Part shown: positions 25,324 to 33,973 of the stretch, one piece after another
How the letters are laid out: each line of letters opens with the position of its first letter
Position numbering within the stretch: the stretch's first letter is position 1
Program-made: the position numbers and the translations under genes
Assembly (NCBI RefSeq): GCF_004307995.1
Contig: NZ_SIRE01000034.1
Coordinates: 1-64,000, forward strand
Length of the DNA: 64,000 bases
Source: Paenibacillus thalictri
GTDB taxonomy: Bacteria; Bacillota; Bacilli; Paenibacillales; NBRC-103111
Direction of reading: 5' to 3'
Notes under the pieces: generated by a model
Told to the model about the DNA's origin: nothing
The model's database searches: none
The model's input: the letters and a program-made list of their open reading frames with translations, nothing else

Positions 25324-25977
25324 ATGAGCAGTAAAATCAAAGTATTGATTGTTGACGATCATGACATGGTGCGTATTGGATTGCGTACTTTTTTATCGTT
25401 GGAGGCGGAATTGGAAGTGGTCGGGGAAGCGGTTAACGGCCATGAAGCCGTTCAGTATATTGAGCGCGGCGAGAATTTGCCGGATGTCGTGCTGATGGAT
25501 TTAATGATGCCGGTGATGGATGGGGTGGAGGCGACCAGAAGGCTGCAAGCGCTCCGTAAGGAATTAAAAATCGTGCTGCTCACGAGTTTTCTTGAAGACG
25601 AGAAGGTGCTGGCGGCTGTGGAAGCGGGAGCGACAAGCTACGTGCTGAAGACGGTTTCCTCGGATCAACTGGTCAAAGTGGTCAAAAGCGCCCACCAAGG
25701 CTTGCCGGAGATGAATCCGGAAGTCGCTCAGGCATTAAGCCGCGGATTAAGGCAGCGTTCCGTACAAGGGGCGGACGACGGCATTACGGCAAGGGAAAGA
25801 GAAGTGCTGCTGCTGATAGCTGAAGGAAAAACCAACCAGGAAATAGCCGACGAGCTGCATATCGGTATTAAGACGGTCAAAACACATGTCAGCAATTTGC
25901 TGATGAAGCTGGAGCTGGCGGATCGCACGCAGCTGGCCATCTATGCCCACAGAAACGGAATGGGCGGCAAGGCGTAA
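25324..25977 (+). CDS. liaR: Response regulator LiaR (NarL/FixJ family)
   Basis: A 217-residue protein. The receiver domain carries DDHD and the phospho-aspartate in VVLMDLMMP, then LTSF and a conserved KT. The LuxR-type helix-turn-helix spans about residues 150-210 (LTAREREVLLLIAEGKTNQEIA is read here as ITAREREVL and KTNQEIADELHIG). It belongs to liaFSR and should activate envelope-stress genes, often its own operon. The start at 25324 is favoured because GGTGG lies nine bases upstream. Confidence 0.93.
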   Translation: MSSKIKVLIVDDHDMVRIGLRTFLSLEAELEVVGEAVNGHEAVQYIERGENLPDVVLMDLMMPVMDGVEATRRLQALRKELKIVLLTSFLEDEKVLAAVEAGATSYVLKTVSSDQLVKVVKSAHQGLPEMNPEVAQALSRGLRQRSVQGADDGITAREREVLLLIAEGKTNQEIADELHIGIKTVKTHVSNLLMKLELADRTQLAIYAHRNGMGGKA

Positions 25978-26030
25978 CACATAAAACAACCGGCAAACGC
26001 TCATCCTAACGACAAAGGAGTGTGGGATGG

Positions 26031-26441
26031 ATGCAGCAGCTGAATTGGAATATGACAAATACAGAGAAGGATTTCGCTTCGGTAAGGCATTATCTGGACA
26101 ACTACGGTTTTTCGCTCGGCGGGAATTGGGATTACGATCACGGTTATTTTGACTGTTCCTTGGATGACGGCAACAAGGTGTGGCTGCGAATTCCGTTCCA
26201 GGTTACTTATGGCGCGCTGGATGGAGATACCGACGCTACGGATGCGGTGATTCAGCTGGGTACTCCGTTTGTGCTGAAGCATGTGTACCAGGAAGGTAAA
26301 GATCCGGAGGCGCATATGATGGACGGCGGTTTGATGAACCAATTTCAAGAGCCTGCCGATAAAGATGCCCCGCTGGAAGACCGGTGGGTTTCCAAAGCCA
26401 AACATGTGCTTACTGAATTGGAGCAAAGTTGGCCGTTCTAA
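26031..26441 (+). CDS. YugN-like family protein
   Basis: A 136-residue soluble protein with the YugN-type opening VRHYLDNYGFSLGGNWDYDHGYFDCSL and a beta-rich centre ending VWLRIPFQV. A C-terminal helix carries DRWVSKAKHVLTELEQSW. The family is confined to Bacillota and has no known role. AAAGGAG lies ten bases ahead of the ATG at 26031; an earlier GTG overlaps that site. It is 53 bases after liaR and may be cotranscribed with it. A hairpin repeat follows directly. Confidence 0.75.
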   Translation: MQQLNWNMTNTEKDFASVRHYLDNYGFSLGGNWDYDHGYFDCSLDDGNKVWLRIPFQVTYGALDGDTDATDAVIQLGTPFVLKHVYQEGKDPEAHMMDGGLMNQFQEPADKDAPLEDRWVSKAKHVLTELEQSWPF

Positions 26442-26452
26442 TCTCCGAATTT

Positions 26453-26601
26453 AACTGATAAGCGAATGATTCCTCCGATCGCCAATTGTCCCCGAATTTC
26501 TTAAGTTTTATACCCGCTCATGGCGGGTGAAATTCGGGAACAAAAGCGAACGCTGCGTTTCTTCACCATAATTCCGCTCGTTTCGCTACTTTTTAGTGGC
26601 C
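26453..26601. repeat. Long-hairpin repeat, copy 2 of 2
   Basis: Aligns with 5191-5357 over most of its length: CCGATCGCCAATTGTCCC, GAATTTCTT, a GC tip (CCCGC...GCGGG), GGTGAAATTCGGG, ACAAAAGCGAACGCTG, then CGCT(A/G)CTTTTT-AGTG-CC. It lacks about 14 bases near the left end that copy 1 has. It lies just after the YugN-like gene and may serve as its terminator. Confidence 0.72.
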
Positions 26602-26719
26602 TCAACTCCGCTAGAGACTCTTTTTTTATGTAAAAATGTATGCGCATACACCAGTGATGCAGCAGGTTTTTTTAGTTTTGGCGAAGCCGCTCATTTTTTT
26701 ATAGTCCATTTATAAAATT

Positions 26720-26741
26720 TTAAGGTTGACTTAAGGTTGAA
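26720..26741 (+). promoter_or_regulatory. 11 bp tandem direct repeat in the protease promoter
   Basis: TTAAGGTTGAC is followed directly by TTAAGGTTGAA. The 11 bp period is one helical turn and is typical of OmpR-family response regulator sites. The first copy covers a -35-like TTGACT (26726-26731), with TATAGT at 26751. An OmpR-type regulator gene lies two genes downstream. Confidence 0.55.
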
Positions 26742-26798
26742 AGTGCATGATATAGTCAACGATAGAATTAACCTTTTGATAGTGTGGAGGAATTACTT

Positions 26799-28328
26799 AT
26801 GGATGATAACAAAAGAAACGATTACAGTGATTTCTTTAAGCGTTCCGGGGAGAACAAACATAACGAAGACGAGCTGCGTAATGATACGCAACATACACAA
26901 GAGCGGCCATCATACTATTATTCCTACGGACCTTATAAATCGAACCAGAACCAGGATGCGGATACAAACATCAGTCCAGCGGACCAAGTGGAAATGACGC
27001 CGCCGCGACCTATCCGTCCGATCCATTTTAATACGAGAGATTCGCAGCAGCCCCCGATGGGCAACTGGCAATTTGAGCACAAAAAGAAATCTTCTTTTAA
27101 GAGCACCTTTGCGGCGTTTATGGCGGGAGCGGTTGTTGTAGCAAGCTTGATGATCGTTTCCGATAAAATGAATTTGTTCTCAAGCGCTTCCGCGGGCACG
27201 ATGTCGGCGCCGTTGGCAGGCAGCGGCAGCGGTAAACTGGCTGCAGCCGGCGGGGATGTAAAAAAGACATCTGTTGACCTCGGAAGGCCAAATAACATCT
27301 CGCAAATTGTCGAGCAGGCAAGTCCCGCCGTCGTCAAAATCGAAACCAAAGTCAAGGCGAAAAGCACCGGCGGCAATTCGCTGTTCAACGATCCGTTCTT
27401 CCGCCAGTTTTTCGGGGACGACTTCGGAACTTCGCCGCAAAACAAAAATAAAAATTCCGACCAGCTGCAGCCTGGCGGCATGGGGTCCGGATTTATTTTT
27501 GAAAAGTCGGGTTATATTCTGACCAACGAACACGTGATTGACGGAGCGGACGAAATCTGGGTTACCGTGCAAGGCTACGATCAGCCTTTTAAAGCCAAGC
27601 TGCTCGGGAACAGCTACGATCTCGACCTCGCTGCGCTGAAAATCGATAACGACAAAGAATTTACCACACTGCCGCTTGGCAATCCGGAGAACGTCAGCGT
27701 TGGCGATTGGGTCGTGGCTATCGGCAATCCGTACGGCTTCGACCATACGGTAACCGTCGGCGTGCTCAGTGCGAAGGAACGTCCGATCAACATCCCGGAC
27801 AATCAAGGCACACGCGAATACAAACATCTGCTGCAAACCGACGCTTCGATTAATCCGGGCAACTCCGGCGGTCCGCTGCTCAACTTATACGGCGAGGTCA
27901 TCGGCATCAATACCGCGGTCAGCGCTCAAGCGCAAGGGATCGGATTTGCGATTCCGACAAGTACGATCTCTTCGGTTCTCGATAACTTGAAAAACAATGT
28001 GAAGATTCCGAAAGAACCGGCGCCTTATATCGGCGTGGCGCTTCAGGATATCGATAAGGATTGGATCGGCGAGCTGAAACTCGACAATACGGAAGGCGCC
28101 ATTGTCTCCCAAATCGACCGCAAGAGCCCTGGCTTTAAGGCGGGTCTGCGACCTTACGACGTCATTCTGGAAATCAACGGCCAGAAGATTAAAAATTCCA
28201 AAGAAGTCGTGGACAAAGTGAAGACACTCAAGGTTGGCGACAAGGCGACGTTTGGTATTATGCGGGATGGCAAAAAATCCGACTTTGCCGTCGTCATCGG
28301 CGACAAAAATGCCGATCAGGCCAAATAA
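26799..28328 (+). CDS. Membrane-anchored HtrA-type serine protease with PDZ domain
   Basis: A 509-residue S1C protease. A 100-residue hydrophilic cytoplasmic region is followed by one membrane segment (FAAFMAGAVVVASLMIV). The protease domain has the catalytic triad His245 (LTNEHVIDG), Asp276 (DLDLAALKI) and Ser356 (NPGNSGGPL). A PDZ domain occupies about 410-500 (GLRPYDVILEINGQKI). The layout matches Bacillus HtrA/HtrB/YyxA. It removes misfolded proteins outside the membrane. The downstream two-component genes suggest CssRS-like control. The start at 26799 uses TGGAGG. Confidence 0.93.
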   Translation: MDDNKRNDYSDFFKRSGENKHNEDELRNDTQHTQERPSYYYSYGPYKSNQNQDADTNISPADQVEMTPPRPIRPIHFNTRDSQQPPMGNWQFEHKKKSSFKSTFAAFMAGAVVVASLMIVSDKMNLFSSASAGTMSAPLAGSGSGKLAAAGGDVKKTSVDLGRPNNISQIVEQASPAVVKIETKVKAKSTGGNSLFNDPFFRQFFGDDFGTSPQNKNKNSDQLQPGGMGSGFIFEKSGYILTNEHVIDGADEIWVTVQGYDQPFKAKLLGNSYDLDLAALKIDNDKEFTTLPLGNPENVSVGDWVVAIGNPYGFDHTVTVGVLSAKERPINIPDNQGTREYKHLLQTDASINPGNSGGPLLNLYGEVIGINTAVSAQAQGIGFAIPTSTISSVLDNLKNNVKIPKEPAPYIGVALQDIDKDWIGELKLDNTEGAIVSQIDRKSPGFKAGLRPYDVILEINGQKIKNSKEVVDKVKTLKVGDKATFGIMRDGKKSDFAVVIGDKNADQAK

Positions 28329-28357
28329 CGATCTGTAGCGCAGGCGGAATAAAACGG

Positions 28358-28403
28358 AAGAAGCAGAGCGGTCTCTTGGCGTAAACGCTCTGCTTCTTTT
28401 TTT
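28358..28403 (+). terminator. Terminator after the protease gene
   Basis: GAAGCAGAGCG pairs with CGCTCTGCTTCTTTTTTT. Confidence 0.88.
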
Positions 28404-28463
28404 GTACCTATCGCCATTTTTCGGTACAATAGTAATAAATTCAGATATAGGCGGGTGGTTGTA

Positions 28464-29156
28464 ATGAGAGAGAAAATACTCGTAATCGATGATGATGAAA
28501 AAATCACCTCCATGCTTCGGAGGTCGCTCGCTTTTGAAGGTTACACCGTCATGACGGCAAATAACGGTCTGGAGGGCTTGAAGCAGATTTTGGATCATGA
28601 CCCCGACGTTGTGGTGCTGGATGTCATGATGCCCCAGCTCGACGGCTGGGAAGTGTGCAGACGTATCCGCGAGGGAGGTTCACAGGTGCCTGTGCTGATG
28701 CTCACGGCCAAAGATGAAGTGAGCGACAGGGTGCGCGGACTTGATCTTGGCGCAGACGATTATTTGGTCAAACCGTTTGCGCTTGAGGAATTGCTTGCCC
28801 GCGTTCGTGTTCTGCTGCGGCGCCGCGCGGCGGACAAAGCCGAGCAGCCGACGAACCGGCTGCATTATTTGGATGCGACGATGGATTTGGATACCCGGGA
28901 AGTGTTCAGAGGGGACAAGCTGATCGAATTGACGACCAAGGAATTCGATCTGCTGCATCTATTTTTGCAAAATCCGAAACGGGTGCTGTCGCGCGATTTG
29001 ATCATGGAGAAAATATGGGGTTACGATTACAGCGGCGAGTCCAATGTGCTGGAAGTATATATCGCTCTCTTGCGCCAAAAAACGGAAGAGTTTGGCCACA
29101 AGCGGATTATCCACACTGTGCGGGGAGCGGGCTACGTCTTAAGAGGTGACAACTAA
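28464..29156 (+). CDS. OmpR/PhoB-family response regulator
   Basis: A 230-residue regulator. The receiver has DDDE, the phospho-aspartate in VVVLDVMMP, LTAKD and VKPF. The winged-helix DNA-binding domain spans 130-228, ending IIHTVRGAGYVLRG. It overlaps the following kinase gene by one base (TAATG), so the pair is one unit. Because an HtrA protease with a tandem 11 bp repeat in its promoter lies upstream, a secretion-stress (CssR-like) role is plausible but not shown. Confidence 0.9.
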   Translation: MREKILVIDDDEKITSMLRRSLAFEGYTVMTANNGLEGLKQILDHDPDVVVLDVMMPQLDGWEVCRRIREGGSQVPVLMLTAKDEVSDRVRGLDLGADDYLVKPFALEELLARVRVLLRRRAADKAEQPTNRLHYLDATMDLDTREVFRGDKLIELTTKEFDLLHLFLQNPKRVLSRDLIMEKIWGYDYSGESNVLEVYIALLRQKTEEFGHKRIIHTVRGAGYVLRGDN

Positions 29157-30667
29157 TGAGCGTTCGGATGCGGCTGACACTGTGGTATTCCGGCATCCTT
29201 TTTGTCGTGCTGCTGCTGTTCGGCGTCGTCCTTTATTTTTTTCTGTATTATTATATTTACGACGATCTGGGGCAATCCCTGAGGAAGCAAGCGGAAAGCG
29301 TCCGCTCGCGCATCCAACTGCGGCCTTCATTAACGCTGCAGGGAAACTTGGGGCTTGACTTGGTGCTGGGCAACCAAGATTATTTGCGGAATACGGGAAC
29401 ATATTATCAGGTCATTAATTTGACCACCGGAAAAATCAATAAATCGGCCAGTTTGACCCAACTCGACATCGATCTGCCGGAAATCACCGACAAACGGAAG
29501 GAACTTCTCATCCAATCGGATTCCTTTCAAGAGACGGTCCAGATTGAAGGCATTCAATTTCTGGTCAGCAATACGGCGATTACCGCGGTGCAGAATAATG
29601 AGCAGAAGCTGATCGGCGTGCTGCAGGCGGCGATGCCGACAGAGCAGTTCGGGCGGTTTTTCCATTCCCTTCAGGTGATTCTGAGTTTTATGGTGATGAT
29701 CACCATATTGATGGCCGCATCGCTCGGCTGGTTTCTGGCCCGTAAAGCGCTGCGCCCGATCGATCAGGTCATTGAAGCGGCCGGTCAAATCGAGAAAGGC
29801 GCCGATTTGGAAAACCGCATATTGTACGACGGTCCGCAAGATGAGATCGGCAGGCTGACAAGCACGATCAATGGCATGCTGGGACGTATTCAAACGGCTT
29901 ATACGGAGCTTGAGGAAGCGTATAGCACGCAGAGAAGATTTGTCTCGGACGCTTCGCACGAGCTTCGCACGCCGTTAACCACGATTCGGGGCAATGTTGA
30001 TCTGCTGGAAAAAATGTGGAAGAAAGCGGCGTTAACTGAAGGTGGCAATACCACTTCGGAACAGATGGAAATTTCACTGGAAGCGATGCACGATATTGCA
30101 GGGGAAGCGGCAAGAATGAGCAGGCTGGTCAGCGATCTGTTGTCGCTGGCCAGGGCGGACGCCGGAGTGCAGATGGACAAGGTGGAGATCGAGCTGAGAC
30201 CGCTGCTGGAAGAGGTTGTGCGCAAAGCGCACATGCTGCCCCGTTCCGTCGAGTGGCTGACAGGCGATTTTTCGGAAGCGGAAGGTGTGTATATTAGCGG
30301 CAATAACGACTATTTGCAGCAGCTGTTGTTCATTTTCATCGAAAATGCGTTTAAATATACGGACGAGGGTTATGTCAGATTAGGTGTGCTCAGAATGGAA
30401 GATCAAGTGGGCATCGTTATCGAGGACACCGGAATCGGTATGGAAAAAGATGAGGTGCCGCATATATTTGACCGTTTCTATCGTGCGGATTTGTCGCGTG
30501 GCCAAAAAGCGGGTACCGGCTTAGGTTTGTCCATCGCCAGATGGATCATCGATGAACATCAAGGTTCGATTGAAGTGAAGACACGCCAAGGGGAAGGTTC
30601 TACTTTTACATTGTGGTTCCCCATTGTGAAGAGAAATGATGGGGGAAGCACCATTGCGCTTTCTTGA
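29156..30667 (+). CDS. HAMP-domain sensor histidine kinase
   Basis: A 503-residue kinase. TM1 (residues 11-33) and TM2 (about 165-188) flank an extracytoplasmic sensor of about 130 residues. HAMP follows (ARKALRPIDQVIEAAGQIEKG), then HisKA with RRFVSDASHELRTPLTTIRG and a HATPase domain with N, G1 (EDTGIGM), F and G2 (GTGLGLSIARWI) boxes. It should pair with the regulator just upstream. The signal is unknown; the neighbouring HtrA gene hints at misfolded secreted protein. Confidence 0.92.
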   Translation: MSVRMRLTLWYSGILFVVLLLFGVVLYFFLYYYIYDDLGQSLRKQAESVRSRIQLRPSLTLQGNLGLDLVLGNQDYLRNTGTYYQVINLTTGKINKSASLTQLDIDLPEITDKRKELLIQSDSFQETVQIEGIQFLVSNTAITAVQNNEQKLIGVLQAAMPTEQFGRFFHSLQVILSFMVMITILMAASLGWFLARKALRPIDQVIEAAGQIEKGADLENRILYDGPQDEIGRLTSTINGMLGRIQTAYTELEEAYSTQRRFVSDASHELRTPLTTIRGNVDLLEKMWKKAALTEGGNTTSEQMEISLEAMHDIAGEAARMSRLVSDLLSLARADAGVQMDKVEIELRPLLEEVVRKAHMLPRSVEWLTGDFSEAEGVYISGNNDYLQQLLFIFIENAFKYTDEGYVRLGVLRMEDQVGIVIEDTGIGMEKDEVPHIFDRFYRADLSRGQKAGTGLGLSIARWIIDEHQGSIEVKTRQGEGSTFTLWFPIVKRNDGGSTIALS

Positions 30668-30682
30668 ACGTGAGGAATAAGG

Positions 30683-30688
30683 TATAAT
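30683..30688 (+). promoter_or_regulatory. -10 of ispH promoter
   Basis: TATAAT follows directly after the kinase stop; a weak -35 (TTTCTT) lies 17 bases upstream within the kinase 3' end. Confidence 0.5.
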
Positions 30689-30746
30689 AAAAAGCGACAT
30701 CATCCGACCTTGTGATGAATCGAAAAAGTAAGCAGGTGTTCTCCTA

Positions 30747-31703
30747 ATGGAAGTAGTTAAAATTTCGCCGCGCGGATATTGCTACGGTGTGGTTGACGCG
30801 ATGGCTCTGGCGATGCAGACCGCGCAAAATTTGAATCTGCCCAGGCCGATATATATTTTAGGCATGATCGTGCATAACGCTCATGTGACTGAATATTTTG
30901 AGAAAAAAGATGTCATTACGCTTGACGGACCGAATCGGCTGGAGATTCTGGAGCAAGTCGAAACCGGCACCGTCATCTTTACGGCACACGGCGTTTCTCC
31001 GGAAGTACGCCGTAAAGCGAAAGAGAAAGGTTTGACCGTGGTGGACGCCACATGTCCGGATGTAACCCGGACGCACGATCTGATCAAGGAAAAGGTGGCA
31101 GACGGCTACGAAGTCATCTATATCGGCAAAAAAGGCCACCCCGAGCCGGAGGGAGCTGTTGGCGTAGCTCCGGGCAAGGTGCATTTGATCGAAAAGCTGG
31201 AGGAAGTGCAGGAGCTGAAGCTGCATTCCGACAAGCTGATTATTACGAACCAGACAACGATGAGCCAATGGGATATTCGGCATATTATGAACAGCTTGCT
31301 GGAACATTTCCCCAAGGCTGAAATTCATAACGAGATTTGTCTGGCTACCCAGGTAAGGCAGGAAGCGGTAGCCGAGCAAGCCAAGGAAACCGATCTTGTC
31401 ATTGTCGTCGGCGATCCGAAGAGCAACAATTCGGGCAGGCTGGCGCAAGTATCGGAGGATATTTCGGGGGTCAAAGCTTACCGGATTGCCGACATTACCG
31501 AGCTGAAACGTGAGTGGCTGGAGCCGGTGCGCAAAGTTGCTGTCACCTCAGGGGCATCTACTCCTACTCCGATCACCAAAGAAGTCATACAATATTTAGA
31601 GCAATACGATCCTAAAGATGCCTCCACCTGGCAAATCCGTCGTACCGTCAATTTGGCTAAGCTGATTCCGGCTGCCAAAACGAAGTCGTCGAGCGAAGAG
31701 TAG
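30747..31703 (+). CDS. ispH: 4-Hydroxy-3-methylbut-2-enyl diphosphate reductase
   Basis: A 318-residue Fe-S enzyme that makes IPP and DMAPP from HMBPP at the end of the MEP pathway. The cluster cysteines are Cys12 (RGYCYGV), Cys103 (DATCPDVTRTH) and one near residue 198 (EICLATQVRQ). TSGASTPTP and SNNSGRLAQV bind the diphosphate. Length is typical of the Bacillota branch. The gene has its own promoter and stands apart from the other MEP genes. Confidence 0.95.
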   Translation: MEVVKISPRGYCYGVVDAMALAMQTAQNLNLPRPIYILGMIVHNAHVTEYFEKKDVITLDGPNRLEILEQVETGTVIFTAHGVSPEVRRKAKEKGLTVVDATCPDVTRTHDLIKEKVADGYEVIYIGKKGHPEPEGAVGVAPGKVHLIEKLEEVQELKLHSDKLIITNQTTMSQWDIRHIMNSLLEHFPKAEIHNEICLATQVRQEAVAEQAKETDLVIVVGDPKSNNSGRLAQVSEDISGVKAYRIADITELKREWLEPVRKVAVTSGASTPTPITKEVIQYLEQYDPKDASTWQIRRTVNLAKLIPAAKTKSSSEE

Positions 31704-31766
31704 TTTCATCCGCAGCACGTTGAAATACGTCGGGCCAATATTAAGATTAGAACAGGATGAAGGGAC

Positions 31767-32297
31767 ATGCAGCGTAACCGGAACAGACAAAAAAAGCCCA
31801 TTACCTTACAAAGCATCGGGCGCTGGTTCAAATTAAAATATTTGCTGCTGACCCGGGCTAAGGGAGGGGCAAGCATCGTTGCCATCGGGTTTGCGATCGG
31901 CCTGTTTGTCGAGATGTTTACCCTGCCTACAGCCGGCTTGGCATTTTTCCTGATATTCCCGCTTGTCTATGTGCTGCGCGGCAGTATGGCCGGAGCATTG
32001 ATCGGTTTCGTATTCGGTAAGGTGATCTACATTCCGATGTCTTTTCTTAATAAAAGAGTCGGGGATCTGCTTATGCCAAGAGAGTTCCTTCACGGTGTTA
32101 TGAGGCATGCTCCTGACTGGCTCATGGAGTTCCTCCGATTCAATCTGAAGCTGATTGTGGGCGGCATGGTTGACGGGCTTGCGCTTGCTTGTATTTCTTA
32201 TTTCCCGATCCGCTGGATATTGATTTTGTTTGAAGAACGCCGCAAGGAAAAACGCAAACGCCGCAAGGCTCAATTGATGCTCTCTTCGGATACCTGA
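31767..32297 (+). CDS. DUF2062 membrane protein
   Basis: A 176-residue protein with a basic N-terminus and three or four hydrophobic helices (IVAIGFAIGLFVEMF, TAGLAFFLIFPLVYVL, MAGALIGFVFGKVIYIP and IVGGMVDGLALACISYFPI). The first pair fits DUF2062, which often carries the xGxFxGxxP-type hairpin. The C-terminus is highly basic (ERRKEKRKRRKAQ). The function is unknown. GAAGGG lies ahead of the ATG. Confidence 0.7.
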   Translation: MQRNRNRQKKPITLQSIGRWFKLKYLLLTRAKGGASIVAIGFAIGLFVEMFTLPTAGLAFFLIFPLVYVLRGSMAGALIGFVFGKVIYIPMSFLNKRVGDLLMPREFLHGVMRHAPDWLMEFLRFNLKLIVGGMVDGLALACISYFPIRWILILFEERRKEKRKRRKAQLMLSSDT

Positions 32298-32359
32298 TTT
32301 TGTGAGCCGGCTAGGTATTGACGGGGAGAGCATTCCCGTTGTATATTTGCTTTAGTGAT

Positions 32360-32407
32360 TAAAAGCTTAAAAGCGTATAAGCGTTGAAGCGTGTAAGTGC
32401 GTAAATT
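32360..32407 (+). repeat. Degenerate 8 bp tandem repeat
   Basis: Six steps of an octamer: TAAAAGCT, TAAAAGCG, TATAAGCG, TTGAAGCG, TGTAAGTG, CGTAAATT. It lies 35 bases before the DAHP synthase start, where a promoter or leader would be expected. Confidence 0.5.
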
Positions 32408-32441
32408 TAAAATTTATTACATATGAAGGAGCGTGTTCGCA

Positions 32442-33485
32442 ATGATCGTTATTACATCAAACAAAGCATCGGAAGAGCGTATCGCGGAAATTGTATCCCA
32501 TATCGAAAAACACGGAGTGCAGGCACATATCTCGAAAGGCGAAGACAAGACGGTGATTGGCATCATCGGCAAAGCTGATCCTAAGCTGGCCGAGCAGCTG
32601 CGCCAGATGAGCGGTGTCGAGCAGGTTGTAAAAATCTCCAAGTCGTACAAATTGGCCAGCCGCGATTTCCATCCGGCAGACTCCGTCATTCGCATTAAAG
32701 ATGTGGAGATCGGCGGACAAGAGATCGTAATCATGGGTGGCCCGTGTGCGGTAGAATCCAATGACCAGATCGATGAAATCGCCCGGCTCGTTAAAGCATC
32801 CGGCGCACAGGTGCTGCGCGGCGGCGCATTCAAACCGCGGACGGGGCCGTATAGCTTCCAGGGCATTGGCATTGAGGGCTTGGAAATGATGGCGGAAGCG
32901 GGCAAGAAACATGGCTTGCTTACGATTACCGAAGTCATGACACCGGAATATGTGGATGTATGCGCGCAGTATGCAGATATTTTGCAGGTGGGAACACGCA
33001 ACATGCAGAACTTCGACTTACTCCGCAAACTGGGTACGATCCAGACGCCGGTGCTGCTCAAACGTGGCTTCAGCGCAACCTACGACGAATTTTTAAATGC
33101 TGCTGAATATATATTGGCCGGCGGCAATCCGAACGTTATGCTCTGCGAACGCGGTATCCGCACATTCGAGACCTACACGCGCAATACGCTTGACCTCGCG
33201 GCCATACCGGCTTTGCAAACGCTCAGCCATCTGCCGGTCATCTCCGATCCGAGCCACGGCACAGGCCGCCGCGAGCTGGTTGAGCCGATGAGCAAAGCTT
33301 CCGTCGCTGCAGGCGCCAACGGACTCATCGTAGAAATGCATACGGACCCGGATAATTCGATGACGGGCGACGGCGTTCAATCGCTTTTCCCGGATCAGTT
33401 CGCCAAGCTGATGCTTGACTTGGAAAAACTCGCTCCGCTGGTCGGTAGAACGTTTAACACGAACAAAAATTACGTTTTTGCCTAA
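32442..33485 (+). CDS. aroF: 3-Deoxy-7-phosphoheptulonate synthase, type I-beta with N-terminal regulatory domain
   Basis: A 347-residue enzyme catalysing the first step of the shikimate pathway from PEP and erythrose 4-phosphate. A ferredoxin-like N-terminal domain (1-75, MIVITSNKASEERIAEIV) precedes the TIM barrel with GGPCAVES, RGGAFKPRTGPYSFQG, LLKRG and DPSHGTGRR. The N-terminal domain is the allosteric module that senses aromatic amino acids in the Thermotoga-type enzymes; here no chorismate mutase is fused, unlike Bacillus AroA. The start at 32442 follows AAGGAG; an earlier GTG overlaps the site. Confidence 0.93.
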   Translation: MIVITSNKASEERIAEIVSHIEKHGVQAHISKGEDKTVIGIIGKADPKLAEQLRQMSGVEQVVKISKSYKLASRDFHPADSVIRIKDVEIGGQEIVIMGGPCAVESNDQIDEIARLVKASGAQVLRGGAFKPRTGPYSFQGIGIEGLEMMAEAGKKHGLLTITEVMTPEYVDVCAQYADILQVGTRNMQNFDLLRKLGTIQTPVLLKRGFSATYDEFLNAAEYILAGGNPNVMLCERGIRTFETYTRNTLDLAAIPALQTLSHLPVISDPSHGTGRRELVEPMSKASVAAGANGLIVEMHTDPDNSMTGDGVQSLFPDQFAKLMLDLEKLAPLVGRTFNTNKNYVFA

Positions 33486-33522
33486 AACAATGAAACGTCA
33501 AGTTTAAAATATTGTCTGGATA

Positions 33523-33563
33523 GGAAAGCATTTCCCGAACATTCGGGAAATGCTTTCTTTTTT
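33523..33563 (+). terminator. Terminator after DAHP synthase gene
   Basis: GAAAGCATTTCCCGAA, loop CATT, CGGGAAATGCTTTC, TTTTTT. Confidence 0.9.
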
Positions 33564-33865
33564 ATCGGATGTGCGTTTATCTCGTGTTTTACAGATAAAC
33601 ATCGCTTTTTGTGACAACTTGGCCATCTGCCGTGCAAATTAGCTGGTTTTCTAATGTAAGGGCTTTAATAATAATCGTGATTTATAGCCGATTGGAGGTC
33701 TGGTATGTGAGATCTATACTGCAAAGGAGATTAAAAACGTGGCAAAGTTGCATTGCAGCTCCATATATTCATTGATTTTGTATGTGTTTTGTCGATTTTG
33801 TGAACAAAAAGCAATGCGAGTGTGAGCATACTTAACACAAGCGTAAAAAATACCTTACATGAGTA
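33564..33865. other. Long non-coding stretch upstream of glnA
   Basis: About 300 bases with no long gene. It holds a possible 28-codon reading frame (33739-33825) and AT-rich sequence before the glnA promoter. No perfect GlnR/TnrA site (TGTNAN7TNACA) was found by eye. Confidence 0.4.
33739..33825 (+). CDS. Possible 28-residue peptide upstream of glnA
   Basis: A GTG start behind AAAGGAG encodes VAKLHCSSIYSLILYVFCRF followed by CEQKAMRV. The middle is hydrophobic and it has three cysteines. The ribosome site is good, but the glnA promoter lies downstream, so it would be on its own transcript. It may be chance. Confidence 0.25.
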   Translation: MAKLHCSSIYSLILYVFCRFCEQKAMRV

Positions 33866-33895
33866 TTGACGATTGTTTGAATATAGGATTATAAT
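33866..33895 (+). promoter_or_regulatory. Sigma-A promoter of glnA
   Basis: TTGACG (33866-33871) and TATAAT (33890-33895) are 18 bases apart. Confidence 0.75.
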
Positions 33896-33973
33896 AATCC
33901 CAAGTGATCAACAAAGATGAACATTTCAACTACAGAGTACGAACAATGTACGGAAATAGGAGGTATTTTTCAC

